From contig CAYHCM010000003.1 in NCBI GenBank assembly GCA_964355045.1, forward strand, positions 1 through 64,000: a stretch of DNA of 64,000 bases, in the 5' to 3' direction. Shown here piece by piece: positions 25,441 through 34,147 of the stretch. How positions within the stretch are numbered: the stretch's first letter is position 1; the number at the start of each line of letters is the position of its first letter. The DNA comes from JABWCE01 sp964355045. GTDB lineage: Bacteria > Bacteroidota > Bacteroidia > NS11-12g > UBA9320. The notes under the pieces are model-generated. The model was not told the DNA's origin. It made no database searches and saw nothing but the letters and a program-made list of their open reading frames with translations. Made by a program: the position numbers and the translations under genes.

Positions 25441-27954
25441 CTACAATTTCAAAACCCTTATCCCCTCCATCAACCCTCCATTTTTGCTAATATTTAAAAA
25501 ATAAATCCCTTTGCAAAGCCTTGCTATATCTATCGTTTGATAATTATTTTGAATATTTTTTTCTAAAACCTTATTTCCAAATTGATCGAAAATTTCCAAG
25601 TTAAAATCTCCGTATAAATTTTCAACAAAAAGATTACCATCTGTTACCGGATTTGGATATACCCGGATGGATTTATTTTTTAAAAATTGTTTAAATCCGG
25701 CCTTGTCATAAATAGTAATTGTATCGCTATGGCTGCCGCAGTAGTTTTTAACCGTTACCCAATATTTTCCAAAATCAGTTACAGTTATAATTGGCGATGT
25801 AGGGCCAATACTCCACTTATATTCACTTCCATCGTTTTTTGCATTTAACTGAAGTGAGAAAGGTTTTATAAGCGAGGTATCTTTTCCCAAATTTACTTTT
25901 GGAATACTTTTTTTATCAATAAAAATGGTATCCCGCATTTCGCCGCATTGATTGAAAACCTTGACAGAATAAGTTCCGGGCGATGTAAATTCCCTAAAAC
26001 CCGAATTGTCCTTATCCCACCATTCTACATTATATATAGAAGTTTTTGGTGAAAGAAAAATGGTGTGTTTAAAATTTTGACAGTAGATGGTATCCTTGCC
26101 CAAATCAGCCAACGGAATCGGGATTGCATATAATTTAATGGAATCAATAGCTACGCCACATTCATTCATTAGGGTCACCACATATTTTCCCGGTAGTGAG
26201 AGTGTTCGGGTGTAATTTGTATTTCCATCATTCCATTTAATTGTTGAAAATTTTTGAACTGAATCTAATGAAACCGGATGATTTATAGAAAGACAATGAA
26301 GGCTGTCAGGGCCTAAATCCAATATTGGTGTTTTTTTATAATTTACTGTAATCGTATCACTCAAATTATTGCATTTATTTACGAAACTTGTAAAATATTT
26401 TCCAGCTTTAGAAATAATTTTAGTGGAACCGGTATCTCCGTCATTCCACCTGTATTTTCCGGGGCTTAATGCATTTTTCAAAATCAATTTTTCCTGATTG
26501 CAAAGCAGAGTATCGCGGCCTATATCCAATTTTAAATAGGGCAACAAACTCAAGGTAAATGTATCGGAAATTGACTTGCATAAATTAGTAGCTCTAACCC
26601 AAAATTTGCCGGGTTGTGTGGCCACAAAATCATAACTGTTATCATTATTGCTCCAGAGATATTGACAGGCAAAACAGGAAAATGAAATTTTATCACTAAC
26701 ACTGCCGCAATACAAAGAGTCGTTTATATTAATAGTTGGGTTTCGCCAAAAAAATACGGTAGCTGTGTCGTTCAAAGTTTCTTCACAGTTCTGCAATTCA
26801 AACGAAATAATAAATTTACCTTCATGAATAGTATAAATTTTTGCAATGGTATCATTCGTTCTGGACAGATGTGTTAAAGCATCATTAATAGTCCAGCTCG
26901 GTTTATTTGCTCCTTTTATTTTAAACCCTGTTTCGTAATCATATTTATCACAAATCACTGTATCACGCGGAACTCGCACAAAACTACTCAGGCAACTTTT
27001 GTCTTCATATTTAAATATATCCAAACTGTCGCTGCTGGTTGAAAAAGCTACAGCCCAAGCCAGATAAGGATTGATGACATATATTTTTGTAAAATTAAGT
27101 TTGGTATTGGTGGTCATTATTGTCCATGAAATTCCGGAATTGGTGGTCATTAAAATTGTTCCCATTTCTCCGCAAGCCATTCCTGCACCGTCATTGGCGA
27201 AATGCACTGCTCTTAAATTTTCGGAAGTTGGAGAGGTGATGCTTTTGTAGGTTTTGCCATAATCGTCACTTCGCGCTATTTTGCCTCCATTGCCTACCAT
27301 TACAATAATTGAATCCTGAATAACTTTGGAATCTGTAATTTGAAAAGCCGGGTTGTTATTTTTGGAATAACTTGAAAAACCATTTGTAGTTTGAAATACG
27401 CCACCTAACTGCAAACCTATAAACCCATTGTTTTTATTCCACATATGCAAAGAAGAAAGTGTTTGCTTACTGTTCAAGTTATGCCGAGCCCACGAATTTC
27501 CACCATTATAGGTGTATTCAAGATAATTTCCTGAATCGTTATTATCCAAATTATCGGGGCCTAAAACAAAAACAGTGTCGTTATCAATGGCAAAAACTTT
27601 TAATAAATCATCATCGCTATTTCCGGTTCGCTTTAATGTCCAGTTACTGCCTCCATCCGAAGTTTTTAACACCAAATCATCGTTACCAATTATAAAACCA
27701 TTCGTGGCATCCGTAAAAATTATTCTTGAAAATCTGTTGTAACCTGATAATATTTGTGTCCAGGTTTTTCCGGTATCCGTAGTTTTTAAAACCTTTCCTG
27801 AACTTAATACAAACCCATTGGCCTTTGATACAAAAGCTACATCTGTTAACCCTGCATTACCCGATTTGGCTTGCTTTTTCCAAACTTGTGCCCGGGTATT
27901 AATTGAAATAAAATATGGGATTATTAAAAAAAAAAGGTGTAGAAATTTAACCAT
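25441..27954 (-). CDS. T9SS-secreted YCF48/BNR-like propeller protein with tandem beta repeats
   Basis: 837 residues with a signal peptide (LFFLIIPYFISINTRAQ). Residues ~22-310 carry YCF48/photosystem-stability-type propeller repeats (VLKTTDTGKTWTQIL, VLKTSDGGSNWTLK, MTTNSGISWTIM). Residues ~325-740 contain about six related beta modules of ~65-80 residues, marked by DIGRDTLLCNQ, DLGPDSLHCL, DLGKDTIYCQ and NLGKDTSL, which are typical of Bacteroidota surface proteins. The end (IRVYPNPVTDGNLFVENLYG on) is a type A T9SS sorting domain. It should be on the cell surface or released. The function of the modules is unknown; binding is a plausible guess. Confidence 0.85.
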   Translation of the reverse strand: MVKFLHLFFLIIPYFISINTRAQVWKKQAKSGNAGLTDVAFVSKANGFVLSSGKVLKTTDTGKTWTQILSGYNRFSRIIFTDATNGFIIGNDDLVLKTSDGGSNWTLKRTGNSDDDLLKVFAIDNDTVFVLGPDNLDNNDSGNYLEYTYNGGNSWARHNLNSKQTLSSLHMWNKNNGFIGLQLGGVFQTTNGFSSYSKNNNPAFQITDSKVIQDSIIVMVGNGGKIARSDDYGKTYKSITSPTSENLRAVHFANDGAGMACGEMGTILMTTNSGISWTIMTTNTKLNFTKIYVINPYLAWAVAFSTSSDSLDIFKYEDKSCLSSFVRVPRDTVICDKYDYETGFKIKGANKPSWTINDALTHLSRTNDTIAKIYTIHEGKFIISFELQNCEETLNDTATVFFWRNPTININDSLYCGSVSDKISFSCFACQYLWSNNDNSYDFVATQPGKFWVRATNLCKSISDTFTLSLLPYLKLDIGRDTLLCNQEKLILKNALSPGKYRWNDGDTGSTKIISKAGKYFTSFVNKCNNLSDTITVNYKKTPILDLGPDSLHCLSINHPVSLDSVQKFSTIKWNDGNTNYTRTLSLPGKYVVTLMNECGVAIDSIKLYAIPIPLADLGKDTIYCQNFKHTIFLSPKTSIYNVEWWDKDNSGFREFTSPGTYSVKVFNQCGEMRDTIFIDKKSIPKVNLGKDTSLIKPFSLQLNAKNDGSEYKWSIGPTSPIITVTDFGKYWVTVKNYCGSHSDTITIYDKAGFKQFLKNKSIRVYPNPVTDGNLFVENLYGDFNLEIFDQFGNKVLEKNIQNNYQTIDIARLCKGIYFLNISKNGGLMEGIRVLKL

Positions 27955-27995
27955 TAAAATAAAAAAAAGTCGCGGGCAAATATATCACTAATTTT

Positions 27996-28140
27996 TTCAG
28001 CTAAAACTCATAAATCCCAAATTGCAAATTGCAAATTCCAAATAATAAATCCCAAATAATAAATTCAAAATTCCAAATTCCAAGCAGGATTGCCGGGGGT
28101 ATGACTTGGTTCTTGAAATTTGGAATTTGGAATTTGAGGC
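27996..28140. repeat. AAATTCCAAATT-type simple repeats, partly inverted
   Basis: Repeats of CAAATTGCAAATTCC-like words are followed by CTTGAAATTTGGAATTTGG, so the two sides form an imperfect hairpin. It is similar in words to 2895-2984. No gene is present. Confidence 0.55.
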
Positions 28141-28180
28141 TTTGAAGCCTCTTTGGGTTTAAATACCTTAGAAAGGGAAT

Positions 28181-29128
28181 TTACCGCAGAATAAACGAGG
28201 CCCTACCCATCAATTTATCATTATGGATAAGCTCGATAGAATATGTGCCTTTTTTATAAGTGGCCGTTTGTGAATAAAAAATCGTGATTTTAATTGGGTC
28301 ATTTTGATAATCTATCGTTTGAACCATCGTTGCCAATTTATCAGTGTCAGTCAGTTTTTCATTATCATTTGTCAAAACCTCGCCACTTGTTCCTATAACG
28401 CGTATGGTAACGTCCTTATTTCCGGGAACCACCAATTCATTTGCCAAAATTGTAAACGTAATTTTTAACTTATCGGTTTTAAATGCTTTGTAGGTTTCAA
28501 CTTCGGTGGCTCCTTTCTTTAACATTCCCGTTACTTTTAAATCGGCAACGCTTATTGAACTGTTTTTTATTTTTTCATCTAAAATATTTTTTTGCTCCTC
28601 TAGGGCTCTGGCCTTTATCTGTGCTTCTTCAGTTGAAGTTTCAAGGTCCAGAATTTTTTGTACATAATCCCTGTTTTCAGCCGACAAGGATTCATTTTTT
28701 GATTCAAAAATACTTTGCAGGCTTTTTAACCGTTCAATTTCCTCCTTGGCTTCAAGCAATGCTTTTGGATTGCCAGGTACAACCGTTTTTATTTTTTTGG
28801 CTATTTGTAGTTTTTTAGCATCAATTTCATCTTTAAGCCCTGCAATCTCTGCATCTTTATCTTGAATCTGAGCTTGTAATTGAGTGCTTAATTCTTCCAG
28901 TTGGCGGTTAAGTTCTGCCTTTTCAGCATTATATTTAACCACTTCCTCCTTTAGTAGTACCTCATATGACCTGCCATCAGCAGCATGGGTACTGTTATAA
29001 TATTTGTAATATAAATAACCGGTGGCCGATAACGATAGAACTAAAAGTACAGGAAAAACTATCCACCATAGTGGCCATCGTTTGTTGTCGTTATCCTCTT
29101 TGTATATGTGTCGTTCTTCTTCAATCAT
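28181..29128 (-). CDS. Membrane-anchored coiled-coil protein, function unknown
   Basis: 315 residues. A short acidic cytoplasmic N-terminus (MIEEERHIYKEDND) precedes one transmembrane helix (WWIVFPVLLVLSLSATGYLY, ~20-40). Residues ~60-200 are a long coiled coil (LNRQLEELSTQLQAQIQDKD, AEIAGLKDEIDAKKLQIAKK). The C-terminal ~110 residues form a beta domain (LKVTGMLKKGATEVETYKAF on) that ends in a conserved-looking YSIELIHNDKLMG. This is a familiar layout in Bacteroidota, but I cannot assign a function. It is next to, and in the same direction as, the DedA gene, ~50 bp apart. Confidence 0.7.
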   Translation of the reverse strand: MIEEERHIYKEDNDNKRWPLWWIVFPVLLVLSLSATGYLYYKYYNSTHAADGRSYEVLLKEEVVKYNAEKAELNRQLEELSTQLQAQIQDKDAEIAGLKDEIDAKKLQIAKKIKTVVPGNPKALLEAKEEIERLKSLQSIFESKNESLSAENRDYVQKILDLETSTEEAQIKARALEEQKNILDEKIKNSSISVADLKVTGMLKKGATEVETYKAFKTDKLKITFTILANELVVPGNKDVTIRVIGTSGEVLTNDNEKLTDTDKLATMVQTIDYQNDPIKITIFYSQTATYKKGTYSIELIHNDKLMGRASFILR

Positions 29129-29181
29129 GATATAGATTAATTTATTACTGCAATGTTAAAACATATCTGTGAATAAACGTA

Positions 29182-29838
29182 TTAATTCGAAATTTTTGTT
29201 TTCATTTTATTTCTTATTACTTCAATTATTATTGGAACAACAGAAATAAATATGATTCCAACTACCACCAATTCAAAGTTATTTTTTACTACTTCAAATC
29301 CACCAAACCAATATCCGGCTAAGGTGGCAATGCTTACCCACAGAAATCCGCCCAATATATCATAAGGCAAAAAACGTCGGTATTTCATTTCACCAACGCC
29401 TGCCACAAAAGGTGCAAAGGTGCGAACAATTGGAACAAATCGTGCAAGAATGATGGTTTTTACGCCATATTTTTCATAAAATTTCTCTGTTTTTTCAATA
29501 TACTTTGGGTTGACTAATGGCTTGCCCCTGAATTTCCATTTGATGGCATGATCGCCCAAAAACTTTCCAATCCAATAGTTTGTATTATCACCCAATACCG
29601 CTGCTACAATCAGCAGTACTATTAGAATTCCTATATTTAAACTACCCAACGAAGCAAAATAACCGGCCATAAATAAAAGTGAATCGCCTGGCAAAAGTGG
29701 CATAACTACCAAACCGGTTTCTACAAAAATAATAAGGAATAGAATGGCGTAGGTCCAAACACCATATTCCAAAATAATTTTGCCAAGCGTTCTGTCCAAA
29801 TGAAGAAAGTCATTTATTATAGATTGTATAAATTCCAT
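29182..29838 (-). CDS. DedA/SNARE-associated family membrane protein
   Basis: 218 residues with several membrane helices. Family motifs are FVETGLVVMPLLPGDSLLF, VAAVLGDNTNYWIGKFLGD and ILARFVPIVRTFAPFVAGVG with the conserved Arg in the re-entrant loop, followed by FLWVSIATLAGYWFG. DedA proteins are undecaprenyl-phosphate or phospholipid flippases and keep membrane homeostasis. Nothing unusual is seen. It is divergent from moeA across a 338-bp region that holds small palindromes. Confidence 0.92.
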   Translation of the reverse strand: MEFIQSIINDFLHLDRTLGKIILEYGVWTYAILFLIIFVETGLVVMPLLPGDSLLFMAGYFASLGSLNIGILIVLLIVAAVLGDNTNYWIGKFLGDHAIKWKFRGKPLVNPKYIEKTEKFYEKYGVKTIILARFVPIVRTFAPFVAGVGEMKYRRFLPYDILGGFLWVSIATLAGYWFGGFEVVKNNFELVVVGIIFISVVPIIIEVIRNKMKTKISN

Positions 29839-30176
29839 GAGCGCAAAAATAAGTTTATTTGCCTATTGGTTTAAAATGGATTTAAACACCCTATTTAAAT
29901 TATTCCAAACAATTATTTCATGGAATGTGATTTTTTTGATAATATTGAAATGCCGTAAAAAAATTTGATTTTTAATAAAAAGTGGACGCTAATTTATTTC
30001 TATTCTAAATTAGTAAAAAGTAGTTTATAACCTGCCAATGACGGATAAATTAGCTCCAAAATATCGTTACTTTGGTGGAATAAAAATAAAAATTGAGACC
30101 TGCAATTACAAAATTTTAGAACGCATTTTAAATTATAATTAAATTTATGTTTCCCTACCTTTCGATTTAAAGCTTT
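29839..30176. other. Intergenic region upstream of moeA
   Basis: No gene. There is a small inverted repeat (GTTTAAA-ATGGA-TTTAAAC at 29869-29887), and ATTCCA/TGGAAT arms lie nearby. Just before moeA, TACCTTTC resembles the -7 element TAnnTTTG of Bacteroidota, but I find no matching -33 TTTG. I saw no sequence resembling a molybdenum-cofactor riboswitch. Confidence 0.45.
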
Positions 30177-31358
30177 ATGATTTCAGTACCTGAAGCAAAA
30201 AAAATAATAATTGATAACACAAATGTTCTCAATTCCATTACTCTTCCATTATATCAGGCTACCGGCTATACACTTGCCGCCGATTTAATTTCAGAAATTG
30301 ATGTGCCGCCTTTTAATCAATCGGCTATGGATGGCTATGCTTTCCGGTTTAATGATTATATTGAGAACCAAACACTGACCTTAAATGGTGAAATACCTGC
30401 AGGAGAAACTCTAAATTTTAATTTAAATAAAAATGATACGGTACGAATTTATACCGGAGCCATGGTTCCCGAATGGCTTGATACCGTTATTATGCAGGAA
30501 AAAGTAACAGTTAATGAAAATCAGATTACACTGAATGATACATATATTAATATAGGTGCCAATATTCGTTTGAAAGGTTCACAAACCCTCAAGGGCAGTC
30601 TTGCCCTGAGTAAGGGAACTAAAATAACACCGGGTGCTGCAGGATTTATTGCGGGTTTGGGAATTGAAAAAATTGAGGTTTTTAATCTTCCGCGTATAAA
30701 TATTATTACCACAGGAAAAGAATTAACGCGGCCTGGCGAAAAACTTGATAACGGAAAAGTTTTTGAATGCAATTCGTACAGTTTAAATGCAGCTTTATTT
30801 CTTAAAAATATTAAACCTGTAAATATTGAAACGGTAGATGATGATGAAATCAAGATTACAGATTGTGTTAAAAAAAATCTGAATGAATGTGATATTTTAA
30901 TTGTTACAGGAGGCGTCTCTGTAGGTGATTATGATTTTGTAGCGAATGCATTTAAAAATTGTGGAGTAACGAGTTTATTTCATAAGGTAAAACAAAAACC
31001 CGGTAAACCTTTATATTTTGGAAAACACGCGAATACATTGGTATTTGGCCTGCCCGGAAATCCGGCAGCAGTGCTAAGCTGTTATTACCAATATATTGCT
31101 CCTGCCATTAATCAAATGTCGGGAACTGAAATAAATAATTCCGAAATAATCCGTTTCCCATTAGCTCAATCCTATATAAAAAAGGAAGGACTTACACATT
31201 TTTTAAAAGGAAAAATAATAAACAATGAAGTGAAACTGCTGCAGGCTCAGGAATCCTATCAGATGAGTTCATTTGAACATGCCGATTGTATGGTACAATT
31301 AGATGAAAACCGATCCACTTATGAAGCGGGTGATTTGGTAGAAGTTCATTTTATTTGA
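30177..31358 (+). CDS. moeA: Molybdopterin molybdenumtransferase MoeA
   Basis: 393 residues, the normal length. It inserts molybdate into adenylylated molybdopterin. Motifs include DVPPFNQSAMDGYAFR at the N-terminus, RIYTGAMVPEWLDTVIMQE, GVSVGDYDF and KPGKPLYFG, and the C-terminal FGLPGNPAAVLSCYYQY. It opens the plus-strand molybdenum-cofactor run moeA, TauE/SafE, moaD, moeB-rhodanese, moaE, moaC-mogA. Two Mo-enzyme structural genes and moaA lie on the opposite strand a few kilobases away, so the whole island is probably dedicated to that enzyme. Confidence 0.95.
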   Translation: MISVPEAKKIIIDNTNVLNSITLPLYQATGYTLAADLISEIDVPPFNQSAMDGYAFRFNDYIENQTLTLNGEIPAGETLNFNLNKNDTVRIYTGAMVPEWLDTVIMQEKVTVNENQITLNDTYINIGANIRLKGSQTLKGSLALSKGTKITPGAAGFIAGLGIEKIEVFNLPRINIITTGKELTRPGEKLDNGKVFECNSYSLNAALFLKNIKPVNIETVDDDEIKITDCVKKNLNECDILIVTGGVSVGDYDFVANAFKNCGVTSLFHKVKQKPGKPLYFGKHANTLVFGLPGNPAAVLSCYYQYIAPAINQMSGTEINNSEIIRFPLAQSYIKKEGLTHFLKGKIINNEVKLLQAQESYQMSSFEHADCMVQLDENRSTYEAGDLVEVHFI

Positions 31359-31396
31359 ATGTATTTTTAAACGAAACACTCTAAAAAATTAAAATA

Positions 31397-32143
31397 TTGA
31401 TTGATTCACTCCCTTTTTTTTACACGTTAGTTTTAATTGTCGCTTTTCTTTATTCTTCCGTTGGTCATGGCGGGGCCAGTGGTTATCTGGCTTTAATGGC
31501 ATTTTTTTCATTTTCTCCTGATGTATCACGCCCAACAGCGCTCATCCTTAATATTTTTGTTTCATTCATTGCATTTATTCAATACTACCGAAGCGGAAAT
31601 TTTAAATTGAATTTATTTTGGCCTTTTGCCGTAACCTCTGTTCCTGCAGCCTTTATCGGTGGTTTAATTACAGTGGATGCCGATATTTACAAAAAAATAT
31701 TAGCGGTATTATTGTTGTTTTCTGTCATTAAATTAGTGGGATTTAATTTTATCTCGCCAAAGGCGGCACAAAAAAACTTAAAAAGCCAAAACCTGATTTT
31801 ATCCTTGCTAATTGGATTGGTAATTGGCATTTTTTCGGGAATGATAGGCATTGGGGGAGGAATAATTTTAAGTCCTCTTATTTTGCTAATGCATTGGGGC
31901 GATATAAAACAAACAGCCGCCGTATCTTCATTATTTATTTTTGTAAATTCGCTGGCAGCAATGGCCGGGGTTTTTTCAACCGGATTTGAATATAATAATG
32001 AGATGGGTTATATGATTGTTATGGCTTTGATTGGTGGAATGGCGGGTTCATATTATGGTGCTTTGCGATTTAAGAGCAAATTGTTAGGTAATATATTGGC
32101 AATTGTTTTGGTTATTGCATCTCTAAAATTAATTTTTACCTAA
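31397..32143 (+). CDS. TauE/SafE (TSUP) family anion transporter
   Basis: 248 residues, about eight membrane helices. The start is taken as the TTG at 31397. Family features are SSVGHGGASGYLALMAFF near the N-terminus and the second-half repeat IGIFSGMIGIGGGIILSPLI. TSUP proteins export sulfite or sulfonates, or move other small anions. It sits inside the molybdenum-cofactor run, 38 bp after moeA and 16 bp before moaD, so a role in sulfur or oxyanion handling for that pathway is possible, but this is inference. Substrate cannot be read from sequence. Confidence 0.85.
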   Translation: MIDSLPFFYTLVLIVAFLYSSVGHGGASGYLALMAFFSFSPDVSRPTALILNIFVSFIAFIQYYRSGNFKLNLFWPFAVTSVPAAFIGGLITVDADIYKKILAVLLLFSVIKLVGFNFISPKAAQKNLKSQNLILSLLIGLVIGIFSGMIGIGGGIILSPLILLMHWGDIKQTAAVSSLFIFVNSLAAMAGVFSTGFEYNNEMGYMIVMALIGGMAGSYYGALRFKSKLLGNILAIVLVIASLKLIFT

Positions 32144-32159
32144 GCTAATAAATTCAGAA

Positions 32160-32548
32160 ATGGGCATAAAAATTTTAATATTTGGTCAACTTACCGATAT
32201 TATTGGAATAAATGAATTAACGGTTCAAGATATAAAAAGCACGGATGAAATTAATAAATACTTGAATGAAAGGTATCCTGCTCTGCCACTTACAAAATAT
32301 TCGATGGCAGTAAATAAAATNNNNNNNNNNNNNNNNNNNNNNNNNNNNNNNNNNNNNNNNNNNNNNNNNNNNNNNNNNNNNNNNNNNNNNNNNNNNNNNN
32401 NNNNNNNNNNNNNNNNNNNNATGAAAGGTATCCTGCTCTGCCACTTACAAAATATTCGATGGCAGTAAATAAAATAATTATTCAACAAAATACACTTTTA
32501 AAGGATGGGGATAGTGTGGCATTGTTACCCCCTTTTTCAGGAGGATAA
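32160..32548 (+). CDS. moaD: Molybdopterin synthase small subunit MoaD (split by an artificial gap)
   Basis: The gene appears broken by 100 N at 32321-32420, but the 55 bases before the gap (32266-32320) are repeated right after it (32421-32475). Merging them gives one open frame of 77 residues that starts MGIKILIFGQLTDIIGIN and ends DGDSVALLPPFSGG. The C-terminal Gly-Gly is the MoaD signature; it is adenylylated by MoeB, then carries the sulfur used by MoaE to make molybdopterin. The length and ubiquitin-like pattern fit the family, so I consider it intact in the organism. It is followed after 7 bp by moeB. Confidence 0.85.
32321..32420. other. Assembly gap (100 N) that is probably an overlap
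   Basis: Flanked by identical 55-base sequences (32266-32320 and 32421-32475), the mark of two contigs that overlap by one k-mer. The real sequence probably has no gap. Confidence 0.9.
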
Positions 32549-32555
32549 GTAAATT

Positions 32556-33677
32556 ATGAATCAACAACCCTATTTTGAAAGATATAAGCGCCAAATTTTA
32601 CTGAAAGAATTTGGGTTGGAAGCACAATTAAAACTTAAGAAAGCTCAAATATTGGTAATTGGTGCCGGCGGTTTGGGATGCCCGGCTATGCTTTATCTTA
32701 CCGCTGCCGGAGCCGGAACAATTGGGATTGTTGATTTTGATATTGTTGATATTTCAAATCTTCACCGGCAAATTCTTTATACCACACTTGATATTGGGAA
32801 ATCGAAAGTTAAATGCGCAGCAAAACGATTAAAGGCTTTAAATCCGGAGGTTATTTTTAAAACTTTCAATTATTTGCTTACCACCAAAAATATTTTGAAA
32901 TTATTTTCAGGTTTTGATTTAATAATTGACGGTACCGATAATTTTGCAACTCGTTATATGATAAACGATGCTTGTGTTTTGCTTGATAAACCCTTGATAT
33001 ACGGAGCGGTTTTAAAATTTGAAGGACAAGTAGGTGTTTTTAATTTTTCGAATAATGATTTAACTTATAAAACCAACTACCGCGATTTATTTCCCGTACC
33101 TCCCAATCCTGAAAATACCCAATCGTGCAATGAAGCAGGGGTATTGGGCGTTTTACCCGGAATTATCGGAACCATGCAGGCAGCCGAAGCCATAAAAATT
33201 ATTACAGGTATTGGTTTGCCTTTGTGCAATTCTATAATTTCATTTAATTCATTAACCAATTCATTTTATGAATTCAAAATAAAACCTGTTGATCATCAAA
33301 ATAACGGCATCCCAAAAAATAAAAAGGAATTTTTAAGTTTTAATTATCCCGTATTCTGTGGCTCAAATTCTGAAATTCCTGAAATTTCATCTGAACATTT
33401 CAATACCTTATTATCAAATGAAAAATTAACCGTAATTGATGTTCGCGAAGATGGTGAATTGCCTGATGTTACTGAATTTAAAAATTTAAAAATGCCTCTT
33501 GGACAAATTAAAAATTTTATAAAAAATTTAGTTACCCAACATAAAATCATTGTTTTTTGCCAAACCGGAAAAAGAAGTTTAAAGGCCACTAAAATACTGA
33601 TGGAAGAATTACCGGGAATTGAAGTTTATAGTTTGGCCGAAGGAATATTGGGCTGGAAAAAATCTGTAAAAATATGA
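32556..33677 (+). CDS. moeB: MoeB/ThiF-type adenylyltransferase with C-terminal rhodanese domain
   Basis: 373 residues. Residues ~1-250 form the E1-like adenylyltransferase: LVIGAGGLGCPAMLYL binds ATP, DFDIVDISNLHRQILY carries the Arg finger, and DGTDNFATRYMINDA and QSCNEAGVLGVLPGIIGTMQ follow. Residues ~285-373 are a rhodanese domain with the active Cys in VFCQTGKRSLKATK. This layout, as in MOCS3, adenylylates MoaD and then supplies persulfide sulfur to its Gly-Gly end. The zinc-binding CxxC pairs of E. coli MoeB are not seen. moeB lies between moaD and moaE, overlapping moaE by 4 bp. Symbol given by role. Confidence 0.88.
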   Translation: MNQQPYFERYKRQILLKEFGLEAQLKLKKAQILVIGAGGLGCPAMLYLTAAGAGTIGIVDFDIVDISNLHRQILYTTLDIGKSKVKCAAKRLKALNPEVIFKTFNYLLTTKNILKLFSGFDLIIDGTDNFATRYMINDACVLLDKPLIYGAVLKFEGQVGVFNFSNNDLTYKTNYRDLFPVPPNPENTQSCNEAGVLGVLPGIIGTMQAAEAIKIITGIGLPLCNSIISFNSLTNSFYEFKIKPVDHQNNGIPKNKKEFLSFNYPVFCGSNSEIPEISSEHFNTLLSNEKLTVIDVREDGELPDVTEFKNLKMPLGQIKNFIKNLVTQHKIIVFCQTGKRSLKATKILMEELPGIEVYSLAEGILGWKKSVKI

Positions 33678-34117
33678 TTATGAAAAAAATTAAAGATGTA
33701 TTTGTTGAGGGAGCCATTTCACCAACATTTATTGCGGATTCCATTGCTAAACACGCTTCAAAAAAAAATATTGGGGCACATAGTATTTTTTTGGGGCAAA
33801 TACGAAATGATACTATTGGTAATAAAGAGGTAATAGCCATTGATTATACAGCCTATGAGGATATGGCTTTGGAAAAATTTCATGAAATAAGGGAAGATAC
33901 TTTTTTGAAATTCCCTTTAAAATGTATGCATATATATCATAGCCTTGGCAGGGTAAATGCAGGAGAAATCAGCTTATTTGTATTTACTTCTTCTGTTCAC
34001 CGAAAAGAAGCAATGGATGCGTGTGAATATGTTGTAACCCGCATAAAGGCTGAAGCTCCCGTATGGGGAAAGGAAATTTTTGAAGATGAAAGTTTCGTTT
34101 GGAAAGAGAATAACTGA
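33674..34117 (+). CDS. moaE: Molybdopterin synthase catalytic subunit MoaE
   Basis: 147 residues. MoaE, with MoaD, turns cyclic pyranopterin monophosphate into molybdopterin. Visible family features are FLGQIRNDTIGNKEVIAID, TAYEDMALEKFHEI, VGRVNAGEIS-like IYHSLGRVNAGEISLFVFTS, and KAEAPVWGKEIFED with the conserved catalytic Lys. It overlaps the end of moeB by four bases, which suggests translational coupling, and precedes moaC-mogA by 30 bp. Confidence 0.93.
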   Translation: MIMKKIKDVFVEGAISPTFIADSIAKHASKKNIGAHSIFLGQIRNDTIGNKEVIAIDYTAYEDMALEKFHEIREDTFLKFPLKCMHIYHSLGRVNAGEISLFVFTSSVHRKEAMDACEYVVTRIKAEAPVWGKEIFEDESFVWKENN

Positions 34118-34147
34118 TCCATCACTAACATTATAAAATAAATTATT

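Noticed and set aside
29839..30176. Possible molybdenum-cofactor riboswitch before moeA
   Set aside because: I could not find the conserved stem and loop words of that RNA; only short unrelated dyads are present.
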